Assembly: GCF_001708965.1 (NCBI RefSeq)
Contig: NZ_LVJW01000003.1
Span: forward strand, 2,025,834-2,089,833
Source: Candidatus Thiodiazotropha endoloripes
GTDB taxonomy: Bacteria > Pseudomonadota > Gammaproteobacteria > Chromatiales > Chromatiaceae
DNA length: 64,000 bases
Direction of reading: 5' to 3'
Part shown: positions 37,620-47,230 of the stretch, in pieces
Numbering within the stretch: the first letter of the stretch is position 1
Layout of the letters: each line of letters opens with the position of its first letter
The notes under the pieces: model-generated
The model's database searches: none
What the model saw: the letters and a program-made list of their open reading frames with translations, nothing else
Told to the model about the DNA's origin: nothing
Program-made: the position numbers and the translations under genes

Positions 37620-38390
37620 TTAGGAGTCAAAGGAGTGTTCCCTTTTTCTGACCAGCCAACCCGCCACCAATGTCGTGACTGCCAGCGTGTAGACGATCAT
37701 CGCCCCGGCCGGCATATCGAGCAGTGCCGCCGCGATCAAGCCCAAGCCATAACCGAATGCGGCAATCAGATAGCCTATACCATCCCCCCAACGGCCTGCC
37801 CGTCTGAGCGCAAGCGCCGGCATGATCAAGGTTGCAAAGACCAGATAGACACCGATCAGCTGTACGGAAGCGGTGATGGCGATGGCAAACAGCAGGTAGA
37901 AGAGCAGCGACGAAGAGCGCTGTTGCAATCCGTACCAGAGCAAAAGCACCACCGCATAGAGCAATGCCACAGGAAGCAGTTGTTGGTAGTCGACCCAGAG
38001 GATCTGACCCACCAGCATCTCTTTCAGATGTTCACCACCGTGCGGGTTGGCCGCCAGCAGCAGAATACTGCCGCTCGAAGTGAGCACAAACAGGGTTCCG
38101 ATCAGGGCCTCCTGGATCTCCCCCCAGCGCTGCTCTGTAATATGCAGCAGCAGTGAGGCGCTGACCGCAGCCATGACCGCAATCAGCTGAACCTGCCAGC
38201 CACCCGGCTCCCAGCCGAAACTGTAAGCGGCAATCAGACCCATGGCGGCGGTCTGGGCGACAGCCAGATCGAGAAAGATGATTCCCCGCTGCAATACCTG
38301 CCGACCTAAGGGCACATGGGTCGATGCCACCAGCAGACCGGCCAGGAAGGCAGGCAGCAGCAGTTCCGGATCCAACAACTGCCAGTTCAT
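37620..38390 (-). CDS. Metal ABC transporter permease (zinc left arm)
   Basis: A 256-residue ABC-3 (ZnuB-type) permease of about eight helices: LLLPAFLAGLLVASTHVPLGRQVLQRGIIFLDLAVAQTAAMGLIAA is the conserved N-terminal region, and later LIGVYLVFATLIMPALALRRAG is the cytoplasmic coupling region. I chose the ATG at 38390, which overlaps the stop of the binding-protein gene by 4 bp; the open frame continues 117 codons upstream but that part is out-of-frame binding-protein sequence. No ATP-binding subunit gene is in this arm, so it may use ZnuC from the right arm. Confidence 0.88.
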   Translation of the reverse strand: MNWQLLDPELLLPAFLAGLLVASTHVPLGRQVLQRGIIFLDLAVAQTAAMGLIAAYSFGWEPGGWQVQLIAVMAAVSASLLLHITEQRWGEIQEALIGTLFVLTSSGSILLLAANPHGGEHLKEMLVGQILWVDYQQLLPVALLYAVVLLLWYGLQQRSSSLLFYLLFAIAITASVQLIGVYLVFATLIMPALALRRAGRWGDGIGYLIAAFGYGLGLIAAALLDMPAGAMIVYTLAVTTLVAGWLVRKREHSFDS

Positions 38391-39292
38391 TGCACCAGCT
38401 TCAGCAGGCGTTTGAGAGTGACGTCGTAGAGGGAAAACAGATCGGTCACTTCCGCTGCACCACCTACCGTATAGGGCAGCTCCACCACCTCGATGCCACT
38501 CAGTTGAGAGAAGCGTTTGGCCGCTTTCGGACTCTGATAGTGGGTATAAAGGATGGCGGCGGCAGGATTCTGCTCCATCTCCTGCTTCAAACTGGTCAGG
38601 TTGCTGGCACTGGCCGGCAGTCCCGGTTTCGGCTCCAGTGCACCCGCATTGACCATCTGCAGCCAATCGAAAAGATAGCTCCAATCCATATGATGGACCA
38701 CCACTCTGAGACCTTTCAGTGGCGCAGCGGACTGCTCCCAAGCCTCGATCGAGTTCTGCCAGCGCTGGTTAAAATCATTCCGCCGCTGTTCATACAAGGC
38801 ACCATTTTCAGGATCCAGCTCGATCAACCGCTCACTCAACGCCATGGCGATGGTCAACAGCCTGTGGGGATCGAGATGCACATGGGGATTTCCCGAAGCG
38901 TGCAGATCCCCCATGGAACGATCCAGGACTTCAGGCACATCCAGGCGATCCACCAACATGGCCGCCTCGAAATAGCCCCTCTGTCCGGTCAATACCTGTC
39001 GGTTACCCGCTTTCCGTTGCAGCATGGGTAACCAGCCGACCTCCAGTTCCGCCCCACTGCAGATCAGCAGGTCCGCACGGCGCAGCTTGGCGATCAGGCT
39101 GGGGCGCGCTTCAATGTGGTGGGGATCCTGCCGGGCGGTCGTGGCCGATGTGACTCTGACCTGATCCCCACCCAGAGCCTCCGCCAGTGAGGCCCATTCG
39201 GGCTCACAGGCAAACACATTCAGACCGGCGTTGGCCGATTGGGCGAGCATCATGCCGATCACCGACAGCAACAGCGATAATCTGCTCAACAT
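38387..39292 (-). CDS. Metal ABC transporter substrate-binding protein (zinc left arm)
   Basis: A 301-residue cluster A-I (ZnuA/TroA-type) periplasmic protein with signal peptide MLSRLSLLLSVIGMMLAQSANA. Likely metal ligands are in DPHHIEARPS (~55-65), NPHVHLDPHRL (~135), HHMDWSYLFDWL (~200) and the Cys/Glu-region near the C-terminus. It lacks the long His/Asp loop seen in the right-arm ZnuA, so the two proteins may differ in affinity or role. It overlaps the permease gene and follows the porin gene by 9 bp, all on the minus strand. Confidence 0.87.
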   Translation of the reverse strand: MLSRLSLLLSVIGMMLAQSANAGLNVFACEPEWASLAEALGGDQVRVTSATTARQDPHHIEARPSLIAKLRRADLLICSGAELEVGWLPMLQRKAGNRQVLTGQRGYFEAAMLVDRLDVPEVLDRSMGDLHASGNPHVHLDPHRLLTIAMALSERLIELDPENGALYEQRRNDFNQRWQNSIEAWEQSAAPLKGLRVVVHHMDWSYLFDWLQMVNAGALEPKPGLPASASNLTSLKQEMEQNPAAAILYTHYQSPKAAKRFSQLSGIEVVELPYTVGGAAEVTDLFSLYDVTLKRLLKLVQ

Positions 39293-39301
39293 AGTATGCT
39301 C

Positions 39302-40519
39302 CTAAAACTGATGGGCACCATGGGAACCGAGACTCACAATGTATTGCAGGGTGATGATGTTGTCCTTATCTTCATAGGACTCATCCCGGGCGAACTGCAA
39401 CCGGACCCGACTGTACTCACTGTGAGAGTAGTCGCCCATCAGGGTAAAGCGCTGAGGTGTGTGGCCCTCGTTGTCCAGGCCCGCTTCGGCCAGTACCTCT
39501 TCATCGGAGCCTTTGTTGTCCGAATCGAGCCAGTCGTAGCGCAGGCCGACCCGCCAGCGGGGCATGAACTGATAGACCGCCTGCAGATAGCCACCCTTCT
39601 GCTCGCCGTCGTAAGTGGTTGATTCCGGTGCATCCGACTCGTCGTCCATCACCACATCGCCATCCTCATTGCGGATGAAATACTCGCCCTGGATCTTCAG
39701 GTTCCGCTCTGTGGCATTGCCGTGAGGGGCCCATTTCCAGACGAAGTCGATACCGGTAACATCACTGTCTCCACTGTAGGTGGGGGTTTCATGACCGCCC
39801 TCTTCGTCCTCATGGTGGTGATGGCCACCCGAGGTTCGGCCCTCGACTTCCGCCCGCCAATGGGAGATGCCCAACTGCCAGGCCTGGCTCTCGCCCAGGT
39901 CACCCCCGACCTTGGCGAAGAAGGTAGAAGCGCCGACACCATCGTTACTGGCACCGGCGGCAGGAAAGCGTTCACCCCGGGTGATCTCGGCACCTACTTT
40001 GACAAACATCGGGGTCGGCGCAACCCAACTCAGATGCACACCATCGTCGAGTAACTGGTCACCGAAGAGACCCCGATAGATCAACGGCGCATCGGTGAAA
40101 TCCCAAGCGTGGGGATGTTGCTGGTTCAGGTAGCCCAGACCCGAAAAAAAGCGACCCGCTTTCGCAGTAATACCATGCCCCAAGCCCAAGGTCTCGATAT
40201 AGGCCTCTTCCAGCTCGACCTCGGTCTCACCGTCATGTTCGGCAATAGCGGCTGTCATCTTGCCGTAGAAAAGATTATCCACGTTGGCACTGAGGACCAG
40301 CTCGCTATGCCCCAGATGAAACCCCTCTTCGCCACGACCGGCCTCACCGCCCAACATGAAACCGGGCAGTTCATAGTCGGAGTCGTTGTCGAATGAACCA
40401 TATCGACCATCCAGAATAAGACTGATCTCCGGATTGAAGCTACTGTCGCCAGCGGCCTCGGCTGCGGTCGATAAAATCGCTGCCACCACGGCAGCACTCT
40501 GTAATAGACGTGTACTCAT
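39302..40519 (-). CDS. Outer-membrane porin-like protein with a His-rich loop
   Basis: A 405-residue predicted beta-barrel with signal peptide (LLQSAAVVAAILSTAAEAAGD), alternating short strands (ISLILDGRYGSF, MFVKVGAEITRG, WQLGISHWRAEVEG, RFTLMGDYSHSEYSRVRLQFARDE) and a C-terminal aromatic end (GAHQF). A His/Asp-rich loop (SGGHHHHEDEEGGHETP, ~220-240) and an acidic loop (DGDVVMDDESDAPES) suggest metal binding on the outside or in the lumen. It sits directly upstream of a zinc binding protein and permease. The family is not a known TonB receptor (no plug). I infer a zinc-passing porin; the substrate is not proven. Confidence 0.75.
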   Translation of the reverse strand: MSTRLLQSAAVVAAILSTAAEAAGDSSFNPEISLILDGRYGSFDNDSDYELPGFMLGGEAGRGEEGFHLGHSELVLSANVDNLFYGKMTAAIAEHDGETEVELEEAYIETLGLGHGITAKAGRFFSGLGYLNQQHPHAWDFTDAPLIYRGLFGDQLLDDGVHLSWVAPTPMFVKVGAEITRGERFPAAGASNDGVGASTFFAKVGGDLGESQAWQLGISHWRAEVEGRTSGGHHHHEDEEGGHETPTYSGDSDVTGIDFVWKWAPHGNATERNLKIQGEYFIRNEDGDVVMDDESDAPESTTYDGEQKGGYLQAVYQFMPRWRVGLRYDWLDSDNKGSDEEVLAEAGLDNEGHTPQRFTLMGDYSHSEYSRVRLQFARDESYEDKDNIITLQYIVSLGSHGAHQF

Positions 40520-40622
40520 AAAACCCTCAACAAAAAACTGGAATCATCACACTCCAATCCGCTTGACCCAGGGCGTATACCCCCGGTCGATCAGGACTGA
40601 AAACAGTTGGAATCGTAACCAA

Positions 40623-40913
<291 letters not shown>

Positions 40914-40988
40914 AGAATCGGCTACTTAAAAGCTCACTGGAAAGTCAAAAGATCCCGACCATTAGGATTTTCGATCACGGCGCTGCAT

Positions 40989-41007
40989 TATGTTACAATA
41001 TAACATA
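40989..41007. promoter_or_regulatory. Zur-box-like operator
   Basis: TATGTTA-CAATA-TAACATA, an inverted repeat of seven bases with a five-base spacer, is very like the known gammaproteobacterial Zur operator (ATGTTATA...TATAACAT). It sits between the divergent His/Asp protein gene (start 40913) and znuA (start 41043), 36 bp upstream of znuA. One Zur dimer pair here could control both arms. Confidence 0.8.
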
Positions 41008-41042
41008 ACAATATAAAAATATTTATTGAATCATCAGGTACC

Positions 41043-41990
41043 ATGACTCACAGAAGTTCCAAACCAATCGCTCTACTGCTCTTCATCACAACCCTACTGT
41101 TCTGCGGTTCCGGTTCGGCCGCGCCCAAAGTTGTGGTCAGCATTCTACCGATACACTCACTGGTCTCCGGCCTGATGAGCGGTATCGGAGAACCCTATCT
41201 GCTGCTGAAAGGCAATCAGTCACCACACACCATGACACTCAAACCATCGGATGTCCGGGCAATCAGCCAGGCCGATCTTTTGGTCTGGGTCGGCGAATCT
41301 TTGGAGTCCCCACTCAACAGGGTGATAGACAATCACTCCGGCTCAGAGAGCATCATAAGCCTGCTTACAATCCCCAACCTGCACTTACTGCCGGTACGCC
41401 ATGATCTGGACTGGTCGCGACATGACCATTCAGAACACCATGAAGAGGCTCATTCAGATGATGAGATGGAGTGGGACAACCACATCTGGTTGTCACCGGA
41501 AAATGCCCGCACAATCGTTCAATACCTCGCCCAGGTGTTGATCAGACTCGATACCGACCATACAGCAGAGTACCGAACCAACCAGCAAAAACTGCTGCAG
41601 CGAATCGATCGAGATGAGATGGCGTTCCATGCCACGATATCGGCCGTTAAAGATCGTCCATTTATCGTTTTCCATGATGCCTACCATTATCTCGAGGATC
41701 ATTTTGGTCTGAATGCCGTAGGTTCCGTCAGCATCAGTCCGGAACGCCAGAGTGGCGCAAAACACATCCATAAACTGCAGCAGAAAATCCGCCGGCTGGA
41801 AGCCATCTGTGTCTTCAGCGAACCTCAGTTCCAACCCAAACTGGTGGATACCCTGACATCCGGTACTGAGGCGAATGCCGGCATACTGGATCCTCTGGGG
41901 ATGGCACTCACCCCCGGGCCAGAGGCCTATTTTCAGCTGCTGAATGGCTTGGCTGACAACCTTGCTACCTGTCTCGGCGGTGCCTTATGA
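41043..41990 (+). CDS. znuA: Zinc ABC transporter substrate-binding protein ZnuA
   Basis: The periplasmic zinc-binding protein of ZnuABC, 315 residues, with signal peptide ALLLFITTLLFCGSGSAAP. Metal ligands are expected in NQSPHTMTLKPSD (~60) and FHDAYHYLEDHFG (~205), with a His/Asp-rich loop between (RHDHSEHHEEAHSDDEMEWDNHIW, written here in parts: RHDHSEHHEEA and DNHIWLSPENA). The loop is typical of gammaproteobacterial ZnuA and thought to gather zinc. It overlaps zur by 4 bp (ATGA). Confidence 0.92.
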   Translation: MTHRSSKPIALLLFITTLLFCGSGSAAPKVVVSILPIHSLVSGLMSGIGEPYLLLKGNQSPHTMTLKPSDVRAISQADLLVWVGESLESPLNRVIDNHSGSESIISLLTIPNLHLLPVRHDLDWSRHDHSEHHEEAHSDDEMEWDNHIWLSPENARTIVQYLAQVLIRLDTDHTAEYRTNQQKLLQRIDRDEMAFHATISAVKDRPFIVFHDAYHYLEDHFGLNAVGSVSISPERQSGAKHIHKLQQKIRRLEAICVFSEPQFQPKLVDTLTSGTEANAGILDPLGMALTPGPEAYFQLLNGLADNLATCLGGAL

Positions 41991-42484
41991 AACCGAACAA
42001 CCCAGCCTTTCCAAGCGCTGACCACGACCACAATAGCTGTGTCTCAAACGCACTGAAAAATGCTGAAGCCTACTGTCTACAACAGGGATTGCGTCTGACC
42101 AAACTGCGTCATCAGGTTCTGGAGTTGATCTGGGCCAACCATCAACCGGTTGGCGCCTACGAACTGCTGGAACAGTTGACCCAAAAGGGCCGCAGAGCAG
42201 CCCCACCGACCGTCTATCGGGCTTTGGATTTCCTCATGGAGAACGGCCTGGTACACCGCATCAGCTCACGTAACGCCTATGTGGGCTGCAGCCATACCGG
42301 TCATGATCACACCGCACAGTTTCTGATTTGCGAGACCTGTGGACAGGTGGCGGAACTGGATGATGCCCGGATCGGTTCCGTCATCGCGAAAGATGCCGAC
42401 CAGCTCGGTTTCACCGTAGCGCAATGGACGCTGGAGATCAGCGGCATCTGCGACCAGTGTAACCAGGGCACAGCCGATGAGTAG
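41987..42484 (+). CDS. zur: Zinc uptake regulator Zur (Fur family)
   Basis: A zinc-sensing repressor, 165 residues. The winged-helix DNA-binding domain covers ~20-95 ([49 protein letters not shown]). The dimerisation domain has [10 protein letters not shown] and the C-terminal CDQCNQ, the two Cys pairs of the structural zinc site, and [13 protein letters not shown], the regulatory site. Being inside the operon it regulates fits autoregulation through the palindrome at 40989-41007. Confidence 0.92.
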   Translation: MKPNNPAFPSADHDHNSCVSNALKNAEAYCLQQGLRLTKLRHQVLELIWANHQPVGAYELLEQLTQKGRRAAPPTVYRALDFLMENGLVHRISSRNAYVGCSHTGHDHTAQFLICETCGQVAELDDARIGSVIAKDADQLGFTVAQWTLEISGICDQCNQGTADE

Positions 42485-43247
42485 CCAGCATGAGACGCTG
42501 ATTGAAGCGAAAACCGTTAGCATCTCTCATCGGGGAAGAGCGGTACTGCAGAATGTGAACATGGCTGTGCGACGTGGGGAGATTGTCACACTGATCGGAC
42601 CCAATGGCGCTGGCAAGACCACCTTGGTGCGGGTGATGCTGGGCCTGCTCAAAGCAGACAGCGGCGAAGTCGCCCGACTGCCTGGACTCTGCATCGGCTA
42701 CATGCCGCAACATCTGACCCTGTCGGAGAATATGCCGCTGACCGTAATGCGCTTTCTCGCAATGGCCGGCAATAAAAGCAAACTCAGCATGCAGGATGTT
42801 CTGCAGGAGTTGGATATTGAGCAACTCGCCGATTACCCCATGCAGCGACTCTCCGGGGGTGAACATCAACGGGTATTGCTGGCCCGCGCCCTGTTGCGGC
42901 AACCGGATCTGCTGGTGCTGGACGAACCGGTTCAGGGTGTGGATGTCACCGGACAGGCCGCTCTCTACAACCTGATCACCCGTATCCGCGATCGTTTCAA
43001 CTGTGGCGTTTTGATGATCTCCCATGATCTTCACCTGGTGATGGCGAATACCGACCAGGTGCTTTGTCTCAACAACCATGTCTGCTGTTCCGGACATCCG
43101 GACAGCGTCAGTCAGCACCCCGCCTATCTGGAACTATTCGGTACAGCCGTCCAGGCCGAGCTGGCGATCTATACCCATCATCATGACCACACTCATGACA
43201 TTCATGGCAATGTGGAGTCCCATCACCAGGAGCATGATCATGGATGA
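42477..43247 (+). CDS. znuC: Zinc ABC transporter ATP-binding protein ZnuC
   Basis: The 256-residue ATPase of ZnuABC. Walker [16 protein letters not shown], signature [16 protein letters not shown], Walker [16 protein letters not shown] and the H-loop MISHDLHLV. The C-terminal tail is His-rich ([22 protein letters not shown]), a feature of ZnuC proteins. It overlaps zur by 8 bp and znuB by 8 bp. This is the only metal-ABC ATPase in the window, so it may serve both the right and left arm permeases. Confidence 0.93.
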   Translation: MSSQHETLIEAKTVSISHRGRAVLQNVNMAVRRGEIVTLIGPNGAGKTTLVRVMLGLLKADSGEVARLPGLCIGYMPQHLTLSENMPLTVMRFLAMAGNKSKLSMQDVLQELDIEQLADYPMQRLSGGEHQRVLLARALLRQPDLLVLDEPVQGVDVTGQAALYNLITRIRDRFNCGVLMISHDLHLVMANTDQVLCLNNHVCCSGHPDSVSQHPAYLELFGTAVQAELAIYTHHHDHTHDIHGNVESHHQEHDHG

Positions 43248-44025
43248 TTTTCTACTACGTGCCGTGGTCGCCGGCCTGGGGGTTGCACTGGTGACCGGCC
43301 CGTTAGGCGTGTTCGTGGTGTGGAGAAGAATGGCCTATTTCGGCGACACTCTGGCCCACTCCGCCCTGCTCGGTGTCGCGCTTGGTATCCTGCTGGGAAT
43401 CAACCTCAATCTTTCGGTGATCCTGTTGAGTATCCTGCTGGCTTTGATACTGGTCGGCATGAACAAAAACCGTCATCTTTCACACGATACCCAGCTCGGT
43501 ATTCTGGCCCACAGCGCCCTCTCTCTGGGCTTGGTGGTGATGGCCTTTCAAACCTCGGTAAGGGTCGATCTGATGGCCTATCTGTTTGGCGACATTCTGG
43601 CGGTCAACACCACCGATCTGCTGTGGGTCTGGGGTGGTGGATTGGTGGTTCTCTCCATACTGATGCTGATCTGGAAACCCTTGCTGTCAACTACGGTTCA
43701 TGAAGAACTGGCACATGTGGAAGGCACACCCGTGGTTGCGGTACGACTGGCCTTCATGCTGCTCATCGCCCTGGTGATTGCGGTATCGATGAAAATCGTT
43801 GGTGTGCTGCTGGTCACCTCGATGATGATCATCCCGGCGGCGGCGGCAAGAAGTCTCAGCCGCACACCGGAGCAGATGGCGCTGCTGGCGGCCGTGATGG
43901 GCGCCATCGCCGTGATCCTGGGACTGGCGGGCTCCTGGCAATGGGACACCCCCGCTGGACCATCGGTGGTGGTTGCGGCAGCCCTGTTGTTCAGTGTTGT
44001 CAGAATTTTGATACCGGCCAGGTGA
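43240..44025 (+). CDS. znuB: Zinc ABC transporter permease ZnuB
   Basis: A 261-residue membrane protein of about eight helices: [46 protein letters not shown], then [23 protein letters not shown]. The ATG at 43240 lies behind AGGAGC and within the end of znuC; an in-frame ATG two codons earlier is possible. An open frame reaches back to 43078 but that part is znuC read out of frame. Confidence 0.92.
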   Translation: MDDFLLRAVVAGLGVALVTGPLGVFVVWRRMAYFGDTLAHSALLGVALGILLGINLNLSVILLSILLALILVGMNKNRHLSHDTQLGILAHSALSLGLVVMAFQTSVRVDLMAYLFGDILAVNTTDLLWVWGGGLVVLSILMLIWKPLLSTTVHEELAHVEGTPVVAVRLAFMLLIALVIAVSMKIVGVLLVTSMMIIPAAAARSLSRTPEQMALLAAVMGAIAVILGLAGSWQWDTPAGPSVVVAAALLFSVVRILIPAR

Positions 44026-44059
44026 GCCTGTTCGCGGCTCCATTCTCGATGTCAAAAAA

Positions 44060-45226
44060 TCACTCGGCAGCCCAGTAATCGGTTGCGATTCCGGACCCCA
44101 GATCGGCCTCGATGAGTCGGCGTCGTACTTCCAGCAGTCTCTCCAGCAGCGCCGGCTCCGCTTTTTCATAGGCCTCGGCATCGGGTACCCGCTTGACCAC
44201 CACACCCAACAGCTCGGTGATCGCATTGCCAATCGAGTTCTGACTGATGGTGACGATCAGTTTTCCCGCTTCGTTTCTGTAGATCAACTGTTTAAAGGCA
44301 GGCTGCCAGCGAACCGAGTTGGCATACTTGGCATCGACGATACAACGGTCCCTGACCCGCTTCGCCGTTGCCAGGAAATCGTTGTTGAAAAGCAGCATGC
44401 TCTCGATCTGCTCCGGATAGTAGACATCCCTTGGCATCGGTGCGTTACGGGTCGAAACCTGACTGAAGAAGGTTCGATAGAAATCGATAAAGCCTTCCAG
44501 GATGGCGTCATACTCATGCCAGAAACGAATGTTCTTCAGTGCGGCACCACCACCGCGAATCTCCCAACAGGGTAGCCCTTGTGGATAACCGGTCAGTTTG
44601 ATGCCCGACTCTTCCGAGCTGATCGGTTTCAACACCTTGAGCTCCAGCGCACTGTCGAAAAACTCCCGGTAGACATCCCGCATATAGGCCTGAAACAGAC
44701 TGTGCTGTCCACCGTCGGAGAGATTGGGGTTTTTCGGATCGGCCAGTTCCGCCTGCCTCAACTGATCCATGGGGAAGCTGATGAAATGGTTGTGCAGCAT
44801 ACGGATACTCGGCACACCCGGCGAGGTCAGCGGCCAGGTCGCATCGAGACTGGCTTCACCGGCGAGCAACAGATGGTCCGCAGGATCGGGATAGGCCTCC
44901 AGCATATATTCGATGATGATCTGGTTCATCCGGTTCCAGACATGCCGCACATCCTCAGGCACCTGTGTGCGCCGCACCGGTCGACCAAGAGGATTCAGAA
45001 TCACCTGGGAGGTGTTGTAGATGATCGAGGTATCGAACTCGGTACTGTGCCCCAGCGCCTTGCGATAGAGCAGCAGATTCTCCGGATTCATCAACAGTCC
45101 ATTGTTATGCACCAGGTCGTTGAGGTTTTCAGTACTGTTGAAAAACTCATTGGGCTTCATACCCTCCGGAACCTCCAGCGGTATGGGGCGAAAAGGGGTG
45201 GTGATCTCCCGTGGGCCGTACTCCAT
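44060..45226 (-). CDS. Uncharacterised protein, 388 residues
   Basis: I do not recognise this family. The protein is soluble and rather acidic, without signal peptide or membrane helices. Notable segments are NSTENLNDLVHNNGLLMNPENLLLYRKALGHS (N-terminal), SIRMLHNHFISFPMDQLRQAE (an H-x-H patch near 140), PCWEIRGGGAALKNIRFWHEYD (~220) and NSVRWQPAFKQLIYRNEAGKLIVTISQNSIGNAITELLGV (~310-350). The His patch loosely recalls HIT/GalT active sites, but I would not assign it. Good coding character throughout. Single gene between znuB and the gluconokinase fusion; start ATG at 45226. Confidence 0.7.
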   Translation of the reverse strand: MEYGPREITTPFRPIPLEVPEGMKPNEFFNSTENLNDLVHNNGLLMNPENLLLYRKALGHSTEFDTSIIYNTSQVILNPLGRPVRRTQVPEDVRHVWNRMNQIIIEYMLEAYPDPADHLLLAGEASLDATWPLTSPGVPSIRMLHNHFISFPMDQLRQAELADPKNPNLSDGGQHSLFQAYMRDVYREFFDSALELKVLKPISSEESGIKLTGYPQGLPCWEIRGGGAALKNIRFWHEYDAILEGFIDFYRTFFSQVSTRNAPMPRDVYYPEQIESMLLFNNDFLATAKRVRDRCIVDAKYANSVRWQPAFKQLIYRNEAGKLIVTISQNSIGNAITELLGVVVKRVPDAEAYEKAEPALLERLLEVRRRLIEADLGSGIATDYWAAE

Positions 45227-45400
45227 GAAACTACCTCCTGATGATGAAGTGCCTACTGTTGAATGACACCCTAAACAGGCTCAGCGTTGAAATCAAAATG
45301 ATCGCGCCTATAGGGGCATTATTTATGCGGATGTGGCGCGAGCCCCACTCGGCTATGATGAGGGGCATCTGTCAGGGGTGTATGCAAGGAGGAATCTGGA

Positions 45401-46711
45401 GTGATTATCATCGTGATGGGGGTTTCCGGCTCAGGTAAATCCACAGTCGGTCGGCTGCTTGCTGAGAAGACAGGCTGGCGGTTTATCGAAGGAGACCACT
45501 ATCACCCGGCTGAAAACCGGGCCAAAATGGCAGAGGCGGAGCCACTCAATGATCAGGACCGCCAACCCTGGCTGGCCAGCCTGGCGAATCTCATCGACAG
45601 ACAGCTGCAGATGGATCGCTCCGCCGTACTCTCCTGCTCTGCACTGAAACAGGTCTATCGGGACCAGTTGATGCGATCCCCGGAGGCGGTACAGTTTGTC
45701 TATCTTGAAGGCTCCTATGAACTGATCCTGGCGCGACTCAAACAGCGGCCAGATCACTTCATGAGAGTGGAGCTGCTGCAGAGCCAATTCGATGACCTGG
45801 AGCCTCCATCAAACGCCCTCACCCTACCGATAGACCAACCAGCCGATACGATTGCCGATCAGATCATGAAGCACATGCAGCTCGCTCCTGGCAGAGCGGA
45901 AACTGAGGTACTGCTCGAACAATTGATGTTCCCTGAAGCACCCCGTTGGCAGGACAACCAACTCTGGTTCACCGATCAGCACGCCCAACAGGTGGTCAGG
46001 GTCAATCTGCAGGGAGAGTCGCATGTCGTCGCCGAGCTGGATGACCTGCCAGGTGGTCTGGGCTGGCTGCCGGACGGCCGTCTGCTTGTGGTCTCCATGA
46101 CCAAGCGCCGGATTCTTGCCCTGTCGGATCACAAACTCGCTCTCTATGCCGACTTGTATGAGCTTGCCTCCTTTCACTGCAACGACCTGCTGGTCGATCC
46201 CCTCGGGCGTTGCTATGCCGGCAACTTTGGTTACGACCTGCATGGTGGTGAGGCCCAGGCACCCGCTGAATTGATCCTGGTAAATCGTGATGCCAAGCCG
46301 CAACTGGCTGCGGAGCAGCTGATCTTTCCCAATGGGTGCGCTCTGAGTCAGGATGGCAAGACGCTGCTGGTGGCCGAGACCTTCGCCTCCCGCATCACCG
46401 CCTTTACGGTTTCCACTGATGGGAGCTTGACCCAGCGACGACTCTGGGCCGATCTGAACGGCGCCTACCCTGACGGAATTGCGCTGGACAGCCAACAGAA
46501 TCTCTGGGTTGCCGCACCAAACCGATCGCGTCTGCTGCTGGTTAAAGAAGGCGGCGAGATCGTACGTGAAGTCATGCCGGTCGGCGATCCCTACGCCTGC
46601 ATGGTGGGTGGCGCAGAGAATGATACCCTGTTCATCACCAGTTCAGAGACCGATAACCCTGAAGAAGCCAGACGACTGCGCAGCGGCCGGATAGAGACAC
46701 TCAAGTTATAA
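45401..46711 (+). CDS. Gluconokinase-gluconolactonase fusion
   Basis: One 436-residue protein with two enzyme domains. Residues ~1-160 are gluconokinase (GntK): P-loop VMGVSGSGKSTVGRLLAEK, GDHYHPAENRAKMAEAEPLNDQDRQPWL, SCSALKQVYRD. Residues ~175-436 are an SMP-30/gluconolactonase beta-propeller: LMFPEAPRWQDNQLWFTDQ, FHCNDLLVDPLGRCYAGNFG, LIFPNGCALSQDGKTLLVAETF, YPDGIALDSQQNLWVAAP. Together they would hydrolyse gluconolactone and phosphorylate gluconate to 6-phosphogluconate in one chain. The start is GTG at 45401 behind AAGGAGG. No gluconate permease or Entner-Doudoroff gene is adjacent. Confidence 0.9.
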   Translation: MIIIVMGVSGSGKSTVGRLLAEKTGWRFIEGDHYHPAENRAKMAEAEPLNDQDRQPWLASLANLIDRQLQMDRSAVLSCSALKQVYRDQLMRSPEAVQFVYLEGSYELILARLKQRPDHFMRVELLQSQFDDLEPPSNALTLPIDQPADTIADQIMKHMQLAPGRAETEVLLEQLMFPEAPRWQDNQLWFTDQHAQQVVRVNLQGESHVVAELDDLPGGLGWLPDGRLLVVSMTKRRILALSDHKLALYADLYELASFHCNDLLVDPLGRCYAGNFGYDLHGGEAQAPAELILVNRDAKPQLAAEQLIFPNGCALSQDGKTLLVAETFASRITAFTVSTDGSLTQRRLWADLNGAYPDGIALDSQQNLWVAAPNRSRLLLVKEGGEIVREVMPVGDPYACMVGGAENDTLFITSSETDNPEEARRLRSGRIETLKL

Positions 46712-46932
46712 GCCCGTAAGACTGGACACAAAATGGACGTAAATCACCGCAAATAGTGCGTATATGTTTTGTTTCAAATCACTGCTCTCCCATTAACCTA
46801 GATTGATACTAGTGGGTTAATTTCAGTTGGTTTCTCCAGCCTATCGTAATTTGTGACATGAAAAGCGATACCCAAGAAGAAGATGAAAGTTAAATAAAGC
46901 ACCCAATCATCAGCACACCAAACAGACGGAGA
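46712..46932. other. Intergenic spacer before repeat copy C
   Basis: The stretch after the fusion gene up to the first MITE copy has no ORF with coding character, no tRNA and no recognisable terminator. The whole 46712-47230 gap is explained mainly by the repeat. Confidence 0.5.
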
Positions 46933-47125
46933 GAGTAGCTCCCCTCTCCCCTTGCGGGAGAGGGGCCGGGGGAGAGGGGGAGTATCCATCAGCACCCTCA
47001 TATGTATAAAAATCCGCATTACAAGGATTGATGTTTCCATACTGTACGATTGATGCCTAAGTAACACCAAATGCAAGATGCTCACCCTCTCCCCAACCCC
47101 TCTCCCATCAAGGGAGAGGGGCTTT
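46933..47125 (-). repeat. MITE-like element, copy C (inverted)
   Basis: About 190 bp bounded by two different GC-rich hairpin ends. The left end reads AGTAGCTCCCCTCTCCCCTT, then GCGGGAGAGGGGCCGGGGG; the right end reads CACCCTCTCCCCAACCCC then TCTCCCATCAAGGGAGAGGGGC. The right end is the reverse complement of copy B's left end over more than 40 bases without a difference; the left end differs in only a few bases from copy B's right end. The middle is not conserved. No ORF, so a non-autonomous element. Confidence 0.85.
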
Positions 47126-47230
47126 GATGCATCTCCTTGGCTAATTTTGAGTTAGCGGAAAGCCATGGTTTCAAATACAAATTCCCAATGCTTTGTGGTG
47201 ATGAGCGTTCATTCGCAGATTAAACAAAAA

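Noticed and set aside
38391-38741. Upstream extension of the left-arm permease frame (117 codons)
   Set aside because: The extension is the binding-protein gene read in another frame; the ATG at 38390 overlaps its stop in the usual way.
43078-43239. Upstream extension of znuB
   Set aside because: This part is the znuC His-tail region in another frame.
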